Assembly: GCF_019249215.1 (NCBI RefSeq)
Contig: NZ_JAESDI010000002.1
Coordinates: 248,001-312,000 of the forward strand
Length of the DNA stretch: 64,000 nucleotides
Direction: 5' to 3'
Origin: Alteromonas lipotrueae
GTDB taxonomy: Bacteria > Pseudomonadota > Gammaproteobacteria > Enterobacterales > Alteromonadaceae
A program made the translations under genes and the position numbers. This document shows positions 63,670 through 64,000 of the stretch, one piece after another (within the stretch, counting starts at the first letter, position 1; each line of letters begins with the position of its first letter). The notes below the pieces were generated by a model. That model had not been told where the DNA came from. It searched no databases and saw only the letters and a list, made by a program, of their open reading frames with translations.

Positions 63670-64000
63670 ATGCAGGTTCAGTTTTCAAAAATGCACGGTC
63701 TGGGAAATGACTTCATGGTGATTGATAATGTCACCCAGAACGTCTTTTTTTCGAAGGACAAAATACAGCAGCTAGCAAATCGAAACTTCGGCATAGGTTT
63801 CGATCAATTGCTTATGGTTGAACCGCCTTACGATCCTGAACAAGATTTTCACTATCGCATTTTTAACGCTGATGGCTCTGAAGTAGAACAATGTGGTAAC
63901 GGTGCTCGTTGCTTTGCACGTTTCGTAAAGCAAAAGGGCTTAATTAACCGCAATAAAATTGTGGTGAGTACCAAAGCCGGAAAAATGGTGTTGTACTTAG
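63670..64000 (+). CDS. dapF: Diaminopimelate epimerase (partial, cut by window edge)
   Basis: Converts LL- to meso-diaminopimelate, the substrate of LysA and a peptidoglycan building block. The first 110 codons are in the window ([19 protein letters not shown]), and the rest lies beyond the right edge. The first active-site cysteine is C75 in [11 protein letters not shown], and FNADGSE and GIGFDQLL are family segments. It follows lysA by 35 nt on the same strand, so the two lysine/DAP genes are probably co-transcribed. Confidence 0.96.
   Translation, partial: MQVQFSKMHGLGNDFMVIDNVTQNVFFSKDKIQQLANRNFGIGFDQLLMVEPPYDPEQDFHYRIFNADGSEVEQCGNGARCFARFVKQKGLINRNKIVVSTKAGKMVLYL

Overview
The window reads as chromosomal DNA of a marine gammaproteobacterium of the Alteromonas type. 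The evidence is an MSHA pilus operon, a vSGLT-like sodium/galactose symporter, TonB receptor and tryptophan-halogenase/SapC carbohydrate genes, an mpl-ubiX pair, and the lptM-lysA-dapF order. This is inferred from gene content and protein character, since no rRNA is present. No tRNA, insertion sequence, prophage or CRISPR array was found.

Layout. (1) 1-8952, minus strand: a tightly coupled MSHA (type IV pilus) operon, mshI-mshI2-mshJ-mshK-mshL-mshM-mshN-mshE-mshG, entering from its promoter near 8.9 kb and leaving the window inside mshG. (2) 8995-13970: a histidine phosphatase, then glycerol-3-phosphate use: glpD and glpR on minus, glpK divergent on plus, with shared operator-like decamers. 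(3) 14.0-23.2 kb: a glycan-utilisation cluster on plus with TonB receptor, SSS symporter, tryptophan-halogenase-like flavoprotein, SapC-like protein and cytosolic GH36 alpha-galactosidase. (4) 23.2-37.4 kb: mixed accessory genes: TPR protein, esterase, a DapA-family aldolase with an MFS permease, a signalling block (EAL/HDOD protein, hybrid kinase, two-receiver protein), and a TPR lipoprotein with a DUF3857/transglutaminase protein. (5) 37.6-45.0 kb: ssb, then the galactose genes sglT, galK, galT, galM and a divergent LacI/GalR regulator. (6) 45.0-45.35 kb: a gene-free stretch with nine GATC sites, a perfect DnaA box and an AT-rich segment. (7) 45.35-64.0 kb: mostly housekeeping genes: hydrolase, HAD phosphatase, MFS, uvrA, Hsp70-like, thioesterase and dioxygenase pair, DUF3299, ppa, fbp, mpl-ubiX, S1/P1 nuclease, rraA, a PAP2 phosphatase-glycosyltransferase operon behind a Pho-box-like array, and lptM-lysA-dapF (dapF cut by the right edge).

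How the parts connect. Regions 3 and 5 can form one alpha-galactoside pathway: outer-membrane uptake, sodium-driven inner-membrane import, release of galactose by GH36, then GalM/GalK/GalT. Related AAACGTTT palindromes lie upstream of the TonB receptor, the alpha-galactosidase and galT, which suggests one LacI-family regulator, probably the one at 44 kb. Cyclic-di-GMP control appears in the MshEN domain of MshE. The degenerate EAL/HDOD protein may be a non-catalytic relative of such signalling. ssb, an MFS gene and uvrA are linked in related genomes as I recall; here the galactose genes separate them.

The least expected observations are the origin-like GATC/DnaA region at 45.1-45.3 kb, the Pho-box-like array ahead of a possible lipid-remodelling operon at 60.5 kb, the halogenase-like protein in a sugar locus, and a lipoprotein hydrolase whose nucleophile position is glycine.
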